Source: a virus
DNA: 36,859 nt
Virus record (IMG/VR): IMGVR_UViG_3300017755_000021
Coordinates: 1-36,859 of that record
Direction: 5' to 3' (one strand)
Part shown: positions 15,272-22,747 of the stretch, in pieces
How positions within the stretch are numbered: the first letter of the stretch is position 1
Layout: every line of letters starts with the position of its first letter
The notes under the pieces: model-generated
Told to the model about the DNA's origin: nothing
Database searches by the model: none
Seen by the model: the letters and a program-made list of their open reading frames with translations, nothing else
Made by a program: the position numbers and the translations under genes

Positions 15272-15498
15272 TGCCTGTTTCTGTTGCTAGGTACAGGCAA
15301 ACCTCTATGACATTATGCTGCCATTGCTAAATTATTGTTAGCATTTAAAATGACTTTACGTTGTCAACGATTAACTCCAGTAAGTTTTAGTAGCAGTCGA
15401 ATCTAACTCACCCCCTCAAAGCACATATTAATGTGTTTTAAATGGTGGAGGTGGTGGGTACTGCCCCCACGTCCTCACTAGTTATTATCTTACCTTCA
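15272..15498 (-). ncRNA. ssrA: Circularly permuted two-piece tmRNA (alphaproteobacterial type)
   Basis: Minus strand, 5' to 3': acceptor piece (about 15498-15443) with T-arm GTGGG-GGCAGTA-CCCAC and 3' end CACCTCC-A-CCA encoded; a 27-nt intervening segment with a CACAT/ATGTG hairpin; then the coding piece from 15415 (GGGGGTG...TAGATTCGACTG). GGGGGTG pairs with CACCTCC over 7 bp with a G3-U70 pair, the alanine identity signal. The tag frame GCT...TAA (15342-15313) encodes ANNNLAMAA. An H-type pseudoknot (AGGT/ACCT and TGCCTGT/ACAGGCA) ends it near 15272. P2 can form between CTTAC (15384-15380) and GTAAG (15493-15489). The 5' boundary is estimated. It rescues stalled ribosomes and tags peptides for proteolysis. 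Confidence 0.92.
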
Positions 15499-15509
15499 AC
15501 ATTAATTCT

Positions 15510-15857
15510 TTATAAATTTTGACCTTTTAACAATTCTGTATTTAATTTTAAATTAAATGTTCTAAAGACAATACAGCTTTGATTAGGTGCTTGTGGCGTT
15601 TGCACAGATGCAAATGTTTCTTGTCTTTCGTTAATCCAATATACAACCATATAAACTATCTCACCTTCTACTGTGCCACCTTCTTTACCATAACTCACAT
15701 TAACAGGTGTAAAATTGTTATCATCAGCCCATCTTTCAATTTCACTTGTGGTACTACATACTGTTGGTATTGATTCCCACCAAAAATTATAAGTTTTTTG
15801 TTCTGCATATACTCCTGTCATTAACAGTAAGTATATTGTAAGTATTAATTTTTTCAT
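15510..15857 (-). CDS. Small secreted protein (115 aa)
   Basis: Start placed at ATG 15857 because AAAGGGAAT precedes it; it gives a signal peptide MKKLILTIYLLLMTGVYAEQ. The mature part has two Cys (VCST; QSCIVFRT), perhaps a disulfide, and looks mostly beta. Function unknown. The ORF stops just before the tmRNA acceptor piece. Confidence 0.7.
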   Translation of the reverse strand: MKKLILTIYLLLMTGVYAEQKTYNFWWESIPTVCSTTSEIERWADDNNFTPVNVSYGKEGGTVEGEIVYMVVYWINERQETFASVQTPQAPNQSCIVFRTFNLKLNTELLKGQNL

Positions 15858-15898
15858 TATTCCCTTTACTATTAAGGGCCGCAAGAAAGTAATTAGTC

Positions 15899-16579
15899 CT
15901 AACTCTTGTCCTTATTTTGCTTTTCATAATATTTATAAAAATCATTAATACTCTCTAACAATTTAGGCTGAAAATCTTTAGGGTCTTTCTTCCAAACTTG
16001 CACAGCACCGTCTTCAGCTACTAATAAAACAACGATTTGTTCTATTGGCTTTCCGAATAACTCCTCATACATAATAGCATAGGCTGTGGTCTGTAAAAAA
16101 TAGTTTTCTACCCAAGCTTCTTGTCGTTCTTTGTTGGCAGATTTGAAGTCAATTACAGATAGTTTACCATTAAATTCAGCAACACAATCAACTTGACCTG
16201 CAATAGTTAACTTCTTACTATACATTTGGTGTTCTAATAAATGTATGTTATCAATTTGGTCAACATAAGGTTTGATTAATCTAAACATACCTAAAGGCAA
16301 TACATCTCTTGTTACTGGAGTTTCACCCTTTATATAATTTTCTACTAATTTATGTAAGGAATTACCACGTCTAGCAGCTCTTCTCATTTCCCAATTGGCA
16401 ACATCTTCACCTATTGACTCACGCCATTTTTTTAATTCTTCTGTTTTCTTTAAAGACAGAATTGTTGTCACAGATGGATATTGTTGTCCATCTATTTCAT
16501 AAAATCTAATACCACCTACATTACGTCTTTTAGGTTTTGGTAATTTAGTCTTATCTATATCTACAAATTTAAATTTCAT
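15899..16579 (-). CDS. PD-(D/E)XK exonuclease (RecB/Cas4-like)
   Basis: 226 aa. Motifs in order: RGNSLHKLVE (His76, Glu80), LEHQM (Glu116), GQVD (Asp131) and VIDFKSANK (Asp144, Lys146), followed by QTTAYAIMYEE. These are the catalytic elements of RecB-family nucleases. Probably trims host or phage DNA during recombination or host-DNA degradation. Own sigma70 promoter and AGGAT ribosome binding site before ATG 16579. Confidence 0.85.
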   Translation of the reverse strand: MKFKFVDIDKTKLPKPKRRNVGGIRFYEIDGQQYPSVTTILSLKKTEELKKWRESIGEDVANWEMRRAARRGNSLHKLVENYIKGETPVTRDVLPLGMFRLIKPYVDQIDNIHLLEHQMYSKKLTIAGQVDCVAEFNGKLSVIDFKSANKERQEAWVENYFLQTTAYAIMYEELFGKPIEQIVVLLVAEDGAVQVWKKDPKDFQPKLLESINDFYKYYEKQNKDKS

Positions 16580-16602
16580 AATATATCCTATGTTATCTAT
16601 TC

Positions 16603-16631
16603 ATTATACCATAATAAAATCAATCTGTCAA
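16603..16631 (-). promoter_or_regulatory. Consensus sigma70 promoter for the exonuclease
   Basis: Minus strand: TTGACA (16631-16626), 17 bp, TATAAT (16608-16603), leaving a leader of about 20 nt with AGGAT before ATG 16579. Confidence 0.8.
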
Positions 16632-16633
16632 CC

Positions 16634-16711
16634 TTATATGCCTTTTTGCATATATTGATCTATGATCTTATCTTGTTCTCTTTTTTGTTCATTATTAAGA
16701 CGTTCATTCTC
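16634..16711 (-). other. In-frame open extension after the M15 stop codon
   Basis: Directly after the UGA (16714-16712) the same frame continues with 25 sense codons reading ENERLNNEQKREQDKIIDQY and a few more residues, ending TAA 16636-16634. The composition is that of a charged helix and not of random AT-rich DNA. It may be a decayed C-terminal tail, a readthrough product, or a sequence difference at the stop. Confidence 0.45.
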
Positions 16712-17182
16712 TCAGCTAGGATCGTAAGGTTCGTATATAGTTTTGCCAGCATCATCTCTGTATGCTCTTAATACCTGTTTTCTATTATCTTCAGGATTCT
16801 TATACGAACAATGTATCCAACCGCTGTTAGGTTCTTCTGGATTATGGTATTCCAATATCAGTTGGTCAAAGTCTAAATTTTCTATAATATACTTTGCTAG
16901 TTCTGAATTTGGTAGACCAAATATCTCAAAATCCGCAGCTTGGCCTTTGGCATGCTGAGATTTCATACTTGAACCTATCTTCACACACAGCTCAGGTGAT
17001 CTATAACCACTTGACACAGATACTACTTTATCATAATGATTTCTGATTTTTTGCAGTATATTTTCACATAGTTTTTTTAAGTTATCCATATGGTCTTCAC
17101 TAGGATTATTACTTATACCATGCCTGTCAGCTGTTTGTGAGGCTGTCATTTCTTTTAATGAAAAATTGTCTGTTAGTTTCAT
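16712..17182 (-). CDS. Peptidase M15-type endolysin
   Basis: 156 aa zinc peptidase of the M15_3 type (D-Ala-D-Ala carboxypeptidase/L-Ala-D-Glu endopeptidase fold). Zinc ligands: His77 and Asp84 in SQHAKGQAADFE and His124 in GWIHCSY; SGYRSPE upstream is also typical. Likely cleaves peptidoglycan stem peptides during lysis; no signal peptide, so it would need a holin. The frame stays open after the UGA stop for 25 more codons (16711-16634). Confidence 0.88.
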   Translation of the reverse strand: MKLTDNFSLKEMTASQTADRHGISNNPSEDHMDNLKKLCENILQKIRNHYDKVVSVSSGYRSPELCVKIGSSMKSQHAKGQAADFEIFGLPNSELAKYIIENLDFDQLILEYHNPEEPNSGWIHCSYKNPEDNRKQVLRAYRDDAGKTIYEPYDPS

Positions 17183-17183
17183 T

Positions 17184-17582
17184 TTATCCTCTCGTTAATT
17201 TGAGTATTTTTTCTATTTGAGCCTTAATAATTGGACCTCTATTTGGCCAATGTATATATGGTTCATCACTCTTTGATAGATTGTAAAGAAAAGGTAATAT
17301 TACTTTCTCTATATCTTTAAATCTATTTTTTACATCTGCACTTTCTAGTTCTTTTGTTACAGTTTCTTTTTCTGCAACGATCTGCATTACTTCGTTCATC
17401 ATTGATCTAATAGATGATACATCATCTTTCACTTTTGCTAATTCTAAAGATTGATTATCAAGTGCTGATAAATCTACTTTTGGTTGTTCTGTATCTGTTT
17501 TAGGTGCAGAGGATACAGCAGTAAAACCATAGTCTTCATCCATATCAAAGCCACGCATATAATCAGGTAAGTCTTTTACCAT
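17184..17582 (-). CDS. Unknown 132-aa protein
   Basis: Acidic first half (MRGFDMDEDYGF), then a helical region (LELAKVKDDVSSIRSMMNEVMQ) and a C-terminal YIHWPNRGPIIKAQIEKIL. No recognised family. It stops 2 nt before the M15 gene start and overlaps the upstream gene by 7 bases. Confidence 0.75.
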   Translation of the reverse strand: MVKDLPDYMRGFDMDEDYGFTAVSSAPKTDTEQPKVDLSALDNQSLELAKVKDDVSSIRSMMNEVMQIVAEKETVTKELESADVKNRFKDIEKVILPFLYNLSKSDEPYIHWPNRGPIIKAQIEKILKLTRG

Positions 17583-17881
17583 TTTTTCCTCTTTCTATGT
17601 TTTGCTATTACTTGTTCTGTTTTGGATTGTTTGATTGTCTTTTTTCCATATCTTGCCGCTAGTGCGCTTTTAGGGTGTGCCTCTGCAATTCTACTTAAAT
17701 TGTCTTTCCAGCCTCCATCGGTCTTATGAGTTATGCCTCCGACACCACCTACTATATTTATTGATGTGATAACCTGACGAAGGTTCTTATTTTTCTCTAA
17801 ATATGTATCTAATTCACTCATAGATAACCACTTATCGTGCTGTTTCTTTGTTCTTTTGTTCTCAAAAGTATAATTAGGCAT
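17576..17881 (-). CDS. Small conserved phage protein, FmdB-like N-terminus without Cys
   Basis: 101 aa. N-terminus MPNYTFENKRTKKQHDKWLSM resembles FmdB-like small proteins common in marine T4-like phages, but there is no zinc-binding Cys. The C-terminus is basic (KHRKRKKW). Function unknown; located between small genes with 4-8 base overlaps. Confidence 0.7.
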   Translation of the reverse strand: MPNYTFENKRTKKQHDKWLSMSELDTYLEKNKNLRQVITSINIVGGVGGITHKTDGGWKDNLSRIAEAHPKSALAARYGKKTIKQSKTEQVIAKHRKRKKW

Positions 17882-18128
17882 CGTCTTCTTCTTCCTCTAT
17901 TCTTCTTAATATTTGTTCTTCATTAAAACCCATCATCAATATATCGTGTAGAGAGTAATTATCCTCATTCAAACCATCCTTTAATATTTGCTCTTCAGCA
18001 GGTGTAAACAATCTAATCATACCTTTATCTCTAGCAAGTCTTTCATTTTTATGTAACCTAGATTGTTTTAATCCTATGTCCAATATCTTTTGGTCTTCTT
18101 CTATTGCTTCGTGGAAATATTTTGTCAT
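17874..18128 (-). CDS. Unknown acidic protein (84 aa)
   Basis: Helical, charged, ending in a run of acidic residues (RRIEEEEDDA). Overlaps both neighbours by 4-8 bases, consistent with translational coupling. No family recognised. Confidence 0.7.
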   Translation of the reverse strand: MTKYFHEAIEEDQKILDIGLKQSRLHKNERLARDKGMIRLFTPAEEQILKDGLNEDNYSLHDILMMGFNEEQILRRIEEEEDDA

Positions 18129-18325
18129 TTTACACTTCTTTTTAAATCATCTCTATTATTTACAAATACTCTAACAAGCCGTGAAACATCTACCGACTCT
18201 TCTTTTAGAGTTTTTGGATTTTTAAACAAAACTCTGCTATCATTTACTTTTAAGATGTGTTCACCATCTTCTATAATTGCATCGTCTGTATGTTTACGCC
18301 AATCGTGTGAGCTATATATTGTCAT
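18125..18325 (-). CDS. Unknown small protein (66 aa)
   Basis: MTIYSSHDWRKHTDDAIIEDG at the N-terminus, likely beta-rich centre (HILKVNDSRVLFKNP). Overlaps the 191-aa gene by 14 bases and the 84-aa gene by 4. No family recognised. Confidence 0.7.
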   Translation of the reverse strand: MTIYSSHDWRKHTDDAIIEDGEHILKVNDSRVLFKNPKTLKEESVDVSRLVRVFVNNRDDLKRSVK

Positions 18326-18887
18326 TTTGTGTGGCCTCCTTATACCATTGTGGCATTACTGATGGTGATTTCCAAGTAGCAAATGCTCGTTTCTTTTCTA
18401 TATAATATTTTCTGTATGAACCAACAACATCACCAGGTATTTTACATTCATCAGGCATCGCTGGTGTAGGATCACTACCAATAACATTTAGTGGCGAGTT
18501 ATCAGGTGGTTCTCTCAATATGTCTTTTAGTTTTCTAATAGTCATATGATCTCTGTCGTGGTTATATCTTTTTTTAAATTCTTCATTAAGTTCTAGCATA
18601 TGATTGTACAACCATCTGTAATTGTATGTACTACCCATTACCCAAACTGTACTAGGATGTTTAGTGTGACTTGCTTTGTACAATATCTTTTCCATATTAT
18701 TGTTAGGGTGTAACCATCTTTTTATCTTTCTACCATTGGCTGTCTTGTCATAATATTCTGTACCGTCTTGTATTCTATGTGTAGTACATAACATCTGAGC
18801 TGACTCAATAATCATTTTACATACGTGCTTGTCACAGCACATTCTAGCTGCAACAACAGGGTCTTTGTCCAAGTAAAATATATTCAT
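18312..18887 (-). CDS. Conserved phage protein of unknown function (191 aa)
   Basis: Starts MNIFYLDKDPVVAARMCCDK and then HVCKMIIESAQMLCTTHR; later HPSTVWVMGSTYNYRWLYNH and GSYRKYYIEKKRAFATWK. I recall this pattern in many marine myoviruses, always without a function. Conserved Asp, Cys, His and Trp residues suggest an enzyme. It follows the 2OG oxygenase with a 2-nt gap. Confidence 0.8.
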   Translation of the reverse strand: MNIFYLDKDPVVAARMCCDKHVCKMIIESAQMLCTTHRIQDGTEYYDKTANGRKIKRWLHPNNNMEKILYKASHTKHPSTVWVMGSTYNYRWLYNHMLELNEEFKKRYNHDRDHMTIRKLKDILREPPDNSPLNVIGSDPTPAMPDECKIPGDVVGSYRKYYIEKKRAFATWKSPSVMPQWYKEATQNDNI

Positions 18888-18889
18888 TT

Positions 18890-19453
18890 TTATATCCTTC
18901 CAAAGTTATAAGCAAGACTAATTCTATCAGTATCACTATTAGATTGTTCAACACTATGTCTTAATGATGATCTAAACAATATCAATCTACCAGGTGTTGG
19001 TGGATAGTGTACAAGTTTGTGTAAAACTTGACATCTTAAATCATCAACATTTTCCAAGCCATCACTTTCAAATATAGTTCTAGCATCTGTTTTAGGATTT
19101 GCTTTCAACACTAGAATACCTGATAGTGTTGAACCTGGATGAGTATGAAACTCTTGGAAATCTTTCTTTTTGTAAATGTTAAACCAACCATTTTGATATT
19201 TTAGTTTGTCTTTAGAACCTATCTTTTCGGAATATAAATTTGCTTGTTCCAATGCCCAATCGTTTATCTCTTTAAATTTTTCATCATTTATAATATTGTG
19301 TGTGCTATGTGTATTGTAAACTGTACTTATCCAATTATCACCACCACGTTCAATTGTTTTTTGTAAATCATAACAATGGTCAATAAGTGGTTGACATTTG
19401 CCATGCCAATCTGAATAGGAAATGATAGTTGGAAACCAATATTCTAAATTCAT
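18890..19453 (-). CDS. 2OG-Fe(II) oxygenase (PF13759-like)
   Basis: 187 aa. GWFNIYKKKDFQEFHTHPGS with His103/His105, followed by LSGILVLKAN, then PGRLILFRSSLRHSVEQ (His166) and DRISLAYNF (Arg177). This is the double-stranded beta-helix of putative 2OG-Fe(II) oxygenases common in marine T4-like phages. Substrate unknown. It has its own promoter, and its ATG is 6 nt past the -10 box with no Shine-Dalgarno. Confidence 0.85.
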   Translation of the reverse strand: MNLEYWFPTIISYSDWHGKCQPLIDHCYDLQKTIERGGDNWISTVYNTHSTHNIINDEKFKEINDWALEQANLYSEKIGSKDKLKYQNGWFNIYKKKDFQEFHTHPGSTLSGILVLKANPKTDARTIFESDGLENVDDLRCQVLHKLVHYPPTPGRLILFRSSLRHSVEQSNSDTDRISLAYNFGRI

Positions 19454-19459
19454 ATGTTT

Positions 19460-19488
19460 AATATATCACTTTTTAGGGCCTTTGTCAA
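19460..19488 (-). promoter_or_regulatory. Sigma70-like promoter before the 2OG oxygenase
   Basis: Minus strand: TTGACA (19488-19483), 17 bp, TATATT (19465-19460). The start codon follows 6 nt later, implying a leaderless mRNA. Confidence 0.75.
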
Positions 19489-19490
19489 GG

Positions 19491-21038
19491 TTAATTATGT
19501 ATGTATTTTCTATGAAAATCAATATAACTATCCTTATTTTTTAAGTAATCTAGCCATTTTTGTTTTCTTTGGTCTAATGCTTTGATGAAAGGGTCCCACT
19601 CTTTTTTATAGATTTCAATATTTTTATCATTGTACATATCTAACCACTTTGCTGTAGTGAAATCACCTGGACCCCAATTCATACCAGCAGCAATTGCTTG
19701 TAGACCACCAGCTGTTTCATAATGGTAATCATAATCTCTTTGACAAGCATATGTAAAGAAACCTACGTGGAACATTGCTTTTAAATCTATCATATTAGGT
19801 TCCCATTCTTTATCTCTATTTGCTCTCCAATATTCTGTATCATCTCTATTAGATAATGCATAGTGCATGGCCACAAATTCAGCAAAGTTTCTAAACAATC
19901 TTTTAGATTGGAAAGTATAGTTATCTCTATCCCACTGTGTAACTATATCTCTTTTTAAATTTCTTAACAATCTAAACAAAAATTCGTGTACAGAATATAA
20001 TCCATTACTCTCTAATGGTTCAATAAATCCAGCAGCTAATCCAATAGCTGCAACATTCTTAACCCATAATCTCTTATGTATACCAACTCTCATTTTTAAT
20101 TTTTTAAACTCTAGTTCATCTGTACCCAAATGATTTTGTAATTGTTTTAATGCAGTATCGTCATCAACAAACTTATCTGAATACACATAACCTGTTCCTA
20201 TTCTTTCCCATTGTGGTATGTTCCATACCCAACCGTTCTCTATGGCTGTACAATTTGTGTATGGTACAAATTCTTTTTCTTTATTAGTATATGGTTTTCT
20301 TGTTGCCCAAGCAGAATTGTTTGGTAACATATCGCTGTAAGATGTAAATTCTTCTTTTAGTGTTTCACCTAATAGTAATGACTTGAAACCTGTACAATCA
20401 ATATACATATCTGCTGTGTGTGTATTGTTTAATGATTTAACACCATTCTCATCTTGCTCTACAGTTTTTATATCTTCTTTAATATGTTTTACACCTCTAG
20501 GAATACAATAGTTATCTCTTAACCAAATAGCAAACATTGTAGCATCAAAATGATATGCAGTGTGTCTATCAAAATCAAACGGAAACTTATCAAATTCATT
20601 GTTTGGATAAAATAGTTTACCTGAATTGACCATAGCCATTTGTGGATAATGACTTTCTGCATAATCTGATCTAGGTGTATCAGGATAAAAATATTTTTTA
20701 TAATACCAATCGTTTAATACTGCTTTGTTTTCTGTTACAAATGGTTGACCAAATGGATAATGAAAACCTCCGTCACCTTTTGTGTAAAAGTCTGTAAATT
20801 TTATACTTAATTTGTAACTACCATTGGTGTGTTTCATAAAATCTTTATCATCTATTCCCAAATAGTTTGTCCATTGTTTAATACCACCTACTGTACTTTC
20901 ACCTACACCCACAGTAGCTATGTTAGGTGACTCTATTAATGTTACTTCTTTGTCGGGAAATTCGTGTTTAAGTGTAGCAGCTGTCATCCATCCAGCACTG
21001 CCACCACCTACTACTAAAAATGATTTTATACTTTTCAT
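19491..21038 (-). CDS. Flavin-dependent tryptophan halogenase-like enzyme
   Basis: 515 aa. FAD-binding GGGSAGWMTA at 11-20, IATVGVGEST at 40-49, SYKLSIKF with the equivalent of the catalytic lysine at Lys76, the halogenase signature WVWNIP at 270-275, and GFIEPLES at 338-344. These identify the PrnA-type family, which uses FADH2, oxygen and halide to halogenate an aromatic substrate. Related genes are known in marine T4-like phages; the substrate is unknown. A flavin reductase is not visible in this window. Start ATG 21038 is 5 nt beyond a TATAAT box. Confidence 0.9.
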   Translation of the reverse strand: MKSIKSFLVVGGGSAGWMTAATLKHEFPDKEVTLIESPNIATVGVGESTVGGIKQWTNYLGIDDKDFMKHTNGSYKLSIKFTDFYTKGDGGFHYPFGQPFVTENKAVLNDWYYKKYFYPDTPRSDYAESHYPQMAMVNSGKLFYPNNEFDKFPFDFDRHTAYHFDATMFAIWLRDNYCIPRGVKHIKEDIKTVEQDENGVKSLNNTHTADMYIDCTGFKSLLLGETLKEEFTSYSDMLPNNSAWATRKPYTNKEKEFVPYTNCTAIENGWVWNIPQWERIGTGYVYSDKFVDDDTALKQLQNHLGTDELEFKKLKMRVGIHKRLWVKNVAAIGLAAGFIEPLESNGLYSVHEFLFRLLRNLKRDIVTQWDRDNYTFQSKRLFRNFAEFVAMHYALSNRDDTEYWRANRDKEWEPNMIDLKAMFHVGFFTYACQRDYDYHYETAGGLQAIAAGMNWGPGDFTTAKWLDMYNDKNIEIYKKEWDPFIKALDQRKQKWLDYLKNKDSYIDFHRKYIHN

Positions 21039-21043
21039 ACTAT

Positions 21044-21071
21044 ATTATAACAAATCTAATCAATTTGTCAA
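21044..21071 (-). promoter_or_regulatory. Sigma70-like promoter before the halogenase
   Basis: Minus strand: TTGACA (21071-21066), 16 bp, TATAAT (21049-21044). ATG 21038 follows 5 nt after the -10. The -35 overlaps the last codons of the membrane protein gene. Confidence 0.75.
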
Positions 21072-22021
21072 TCCTTATTCATATCCATTATTTGATTCAT
21101 TTTAATTTTTATCTCATCAGGGTTCATTTTTTCTAAATCTTTTGGTGATGCATTACTACCAAATAATGCTTTTAATATCACAGCTTGTTTCTTTTTATAC
21201 TTATCGTTCTTTTTTACCAAGTTTTTTATTCTTGTATTCAAGTTATCTTTTTTCTTTGATTTTACATCTTCTCTACTCATACGCCATTGTCTTAATGATA
21301 TATTAGCAGCAATTAGTAGTAGTACAGCTAATGGGTCAAATACGAATATAAGTATTAATATGATTATACGAACGGCAGAATCAAAATGATCTTGTGCATT
21401 ATCACCATAAATCAACTCAGCAACGTACTTCAATGGACCCACATCCGCTTCTAATTTTAATTGTTCTATGGTTATTGACGATTTGGAATTGTTCAAATCT
21501 GCTATTTTTTCCATTGCTTCGTCTATTGATTTATTCAACAACTCTCGTTCTTCTTTTTGTTTCTTACGCTCTTTTAGTCCCCTACTAACATATTCTTTAC
21601 TAATGTAAACATCAAGTGCTTTATCTAATTGGTCAAGCGTTCTTTCTGCTCTTGTAATAATTGCTTCTTCTTGTTTAATCTTTTTATCAATTAATGCTAT
21701 TTGTTCTATATTACCTGCTGTAGGTTTGACTTGATCTAGGTGTGCCTTTGATAAGAAACCAAAGATACCTATTGATGTTATGAATATTAATATTATGATT
21801 GCTGAAAATAGATATGCTTTTAATGCTCTAGGTATTTCTGAGCGCCAGTTATGATATAACCAAGATGCCGCCACTAACTTACCTATCTCTAGTGCAGAAC
21901 CCATAGCAATAATTGGCACTGCGGCACCAGCAAACAATGTTGCCAATCCAAGTATAGAATAACCAGCTGCTATTAATGAGATAGCAATAGCTGATAAAAA
22001 AGTTAGTATTGTTAAAAACAT
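21068..22021 (-). CDS. Membrane protein with central coiled coil (317 aa)
   Basis: Three N-terminal membrane helices (about 4-25, 28-55, 68-92), a long charged coiled coil (about 105-190: IALIDKKIKQEEAIITRAER), one more hydrophobic segment at about 217-242 (IIILILIFVFDPLAVLLLIA) and a basic C-terminus. Similar coil-containing membrane proteins occur in marine T4-like phages, function unknown. It abuts the GH73 gene (TAG-ATG), suggesting a shared role at the envelope. Confidence 0.75.
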   Translation of the reverse strand: MFLTILTFLSAIAISLIAAGYSILGLATLFAGAAVPIIAMGSALEIGKLVAASWLYHNWRSEIPRALKAYLFSAIIILIFITSIGIFGFLSKAHLDQVKPTAGNIEQIALIDKKIKQEEAIITRAERTLDQLDKALDVYISKEYVSRGLKERKKQKEERELLNKSIDEAMEKIADLNNSKSSITIEQLKLEADVGPLKYVAELIYGDNAQDHFDSAVRIIILILIFVFDPLAVLLLIAANISLRQWRMSREDVKSKKKDNLNTRIKNLVKKNDKYKKKQAVILKALFGSNASPKDLEKMNPDEIKIKMNQIMDMNKD

Positions 22022-22747
22022 CTATTCCTTTGGTTTGTTCTTCGGTGCGACCTTTGAATCCTCTTTAGTATTTATATCTATAACACTTGCTTTATCTTCT
22101 TGTTTTCTAATAGCATCAACTATCCAATTTACTCTTTCAGCATAATCTTTTGTAGTAGAATATGCCTTTAAAGTCTTAATTAATATCTTAGCATCTAATG
22201 ACTGTCCTGTTACCAACATTTTTGTTCTTTCATTTCTAAATTCTTCGTATGCTGGATGATTGTTTAATAGTTCTATAAAAAACTTTACCGATTGACATTT
22301 TGTATCAAACTTTCTAACACCCCAACCTTTCCATTTAGTTCTACCCTCAATTAATAAATGTGGTATTTTCTTATCATATGTTCTTATACCAAATAGATTG
22401 TTTGCTTTTAAAGCAAATCTACTTGTACCCCAACCTGACTCTAATGCTGCTTGAGCAACAATCATTTCTATTGGTACTCTTTCAAATCTTGGTGTTTCAA
22501 AGTTTACCCAATCAACACACTTACGAACAGCAGCAACAAATTGTATATCATTTGTATATTCAAAAGATGGTTCTTGTAAACCTAATGCATTTGCCCAATG
22601 TGTGTAAAAACTTTCTATATCTTTCTTTATCAAGTGTTTTGTATATGGATTAGGAAAAAATGTTCCTATGATAAACATAAAGAATATCACCATTATACCT
22701 GTTAATACTTTTTTTACTACGTTATTTTTTATCGCTTGTTTCACCAT
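22022..22747 (-). CDS. Membrane-anchored GH73/Bax-like glucosaminidase
   Basis: 241 aa. An N-terminal signal anchor (about 14-31: VLTGIMVIFFMFIIGTFF) is followed by a Bax/GH73-type domain with AQAALESGWGTSRFA (catalytic Glu103) and NNLFGIR. Such enzymes cut the glycan strands of peptidoglycan. The anchor could make it a SAR-type endolysin exported by the host Sec system. Start chosen at 22747 because GGAGG lies 6 nt upstream; longer frames from 22780 are less likely. Confidence 0.83.
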   Translation of the reverse strand: MVKQAIKNNVVKKVLTGIMVIFFMFIIGTFFPNPYTKHLIKKDIESFYTHWANALGLQEPSFEYTNDIQFVAAVRKCVDWVNFETPRFERVPIEMIVAQAALESGWGTSRFALKANNLFGIRTYDKKIPHLLIEGRTKWKGWGVRKFDTKCQSVKFFIELLNNHPAYEEFRNERTKMLVTGQSLDAKILIKTLKAYSTTKDYAERVNWIVDAIRKQEDKASVIDINTKEDSKVAPKNKPKE

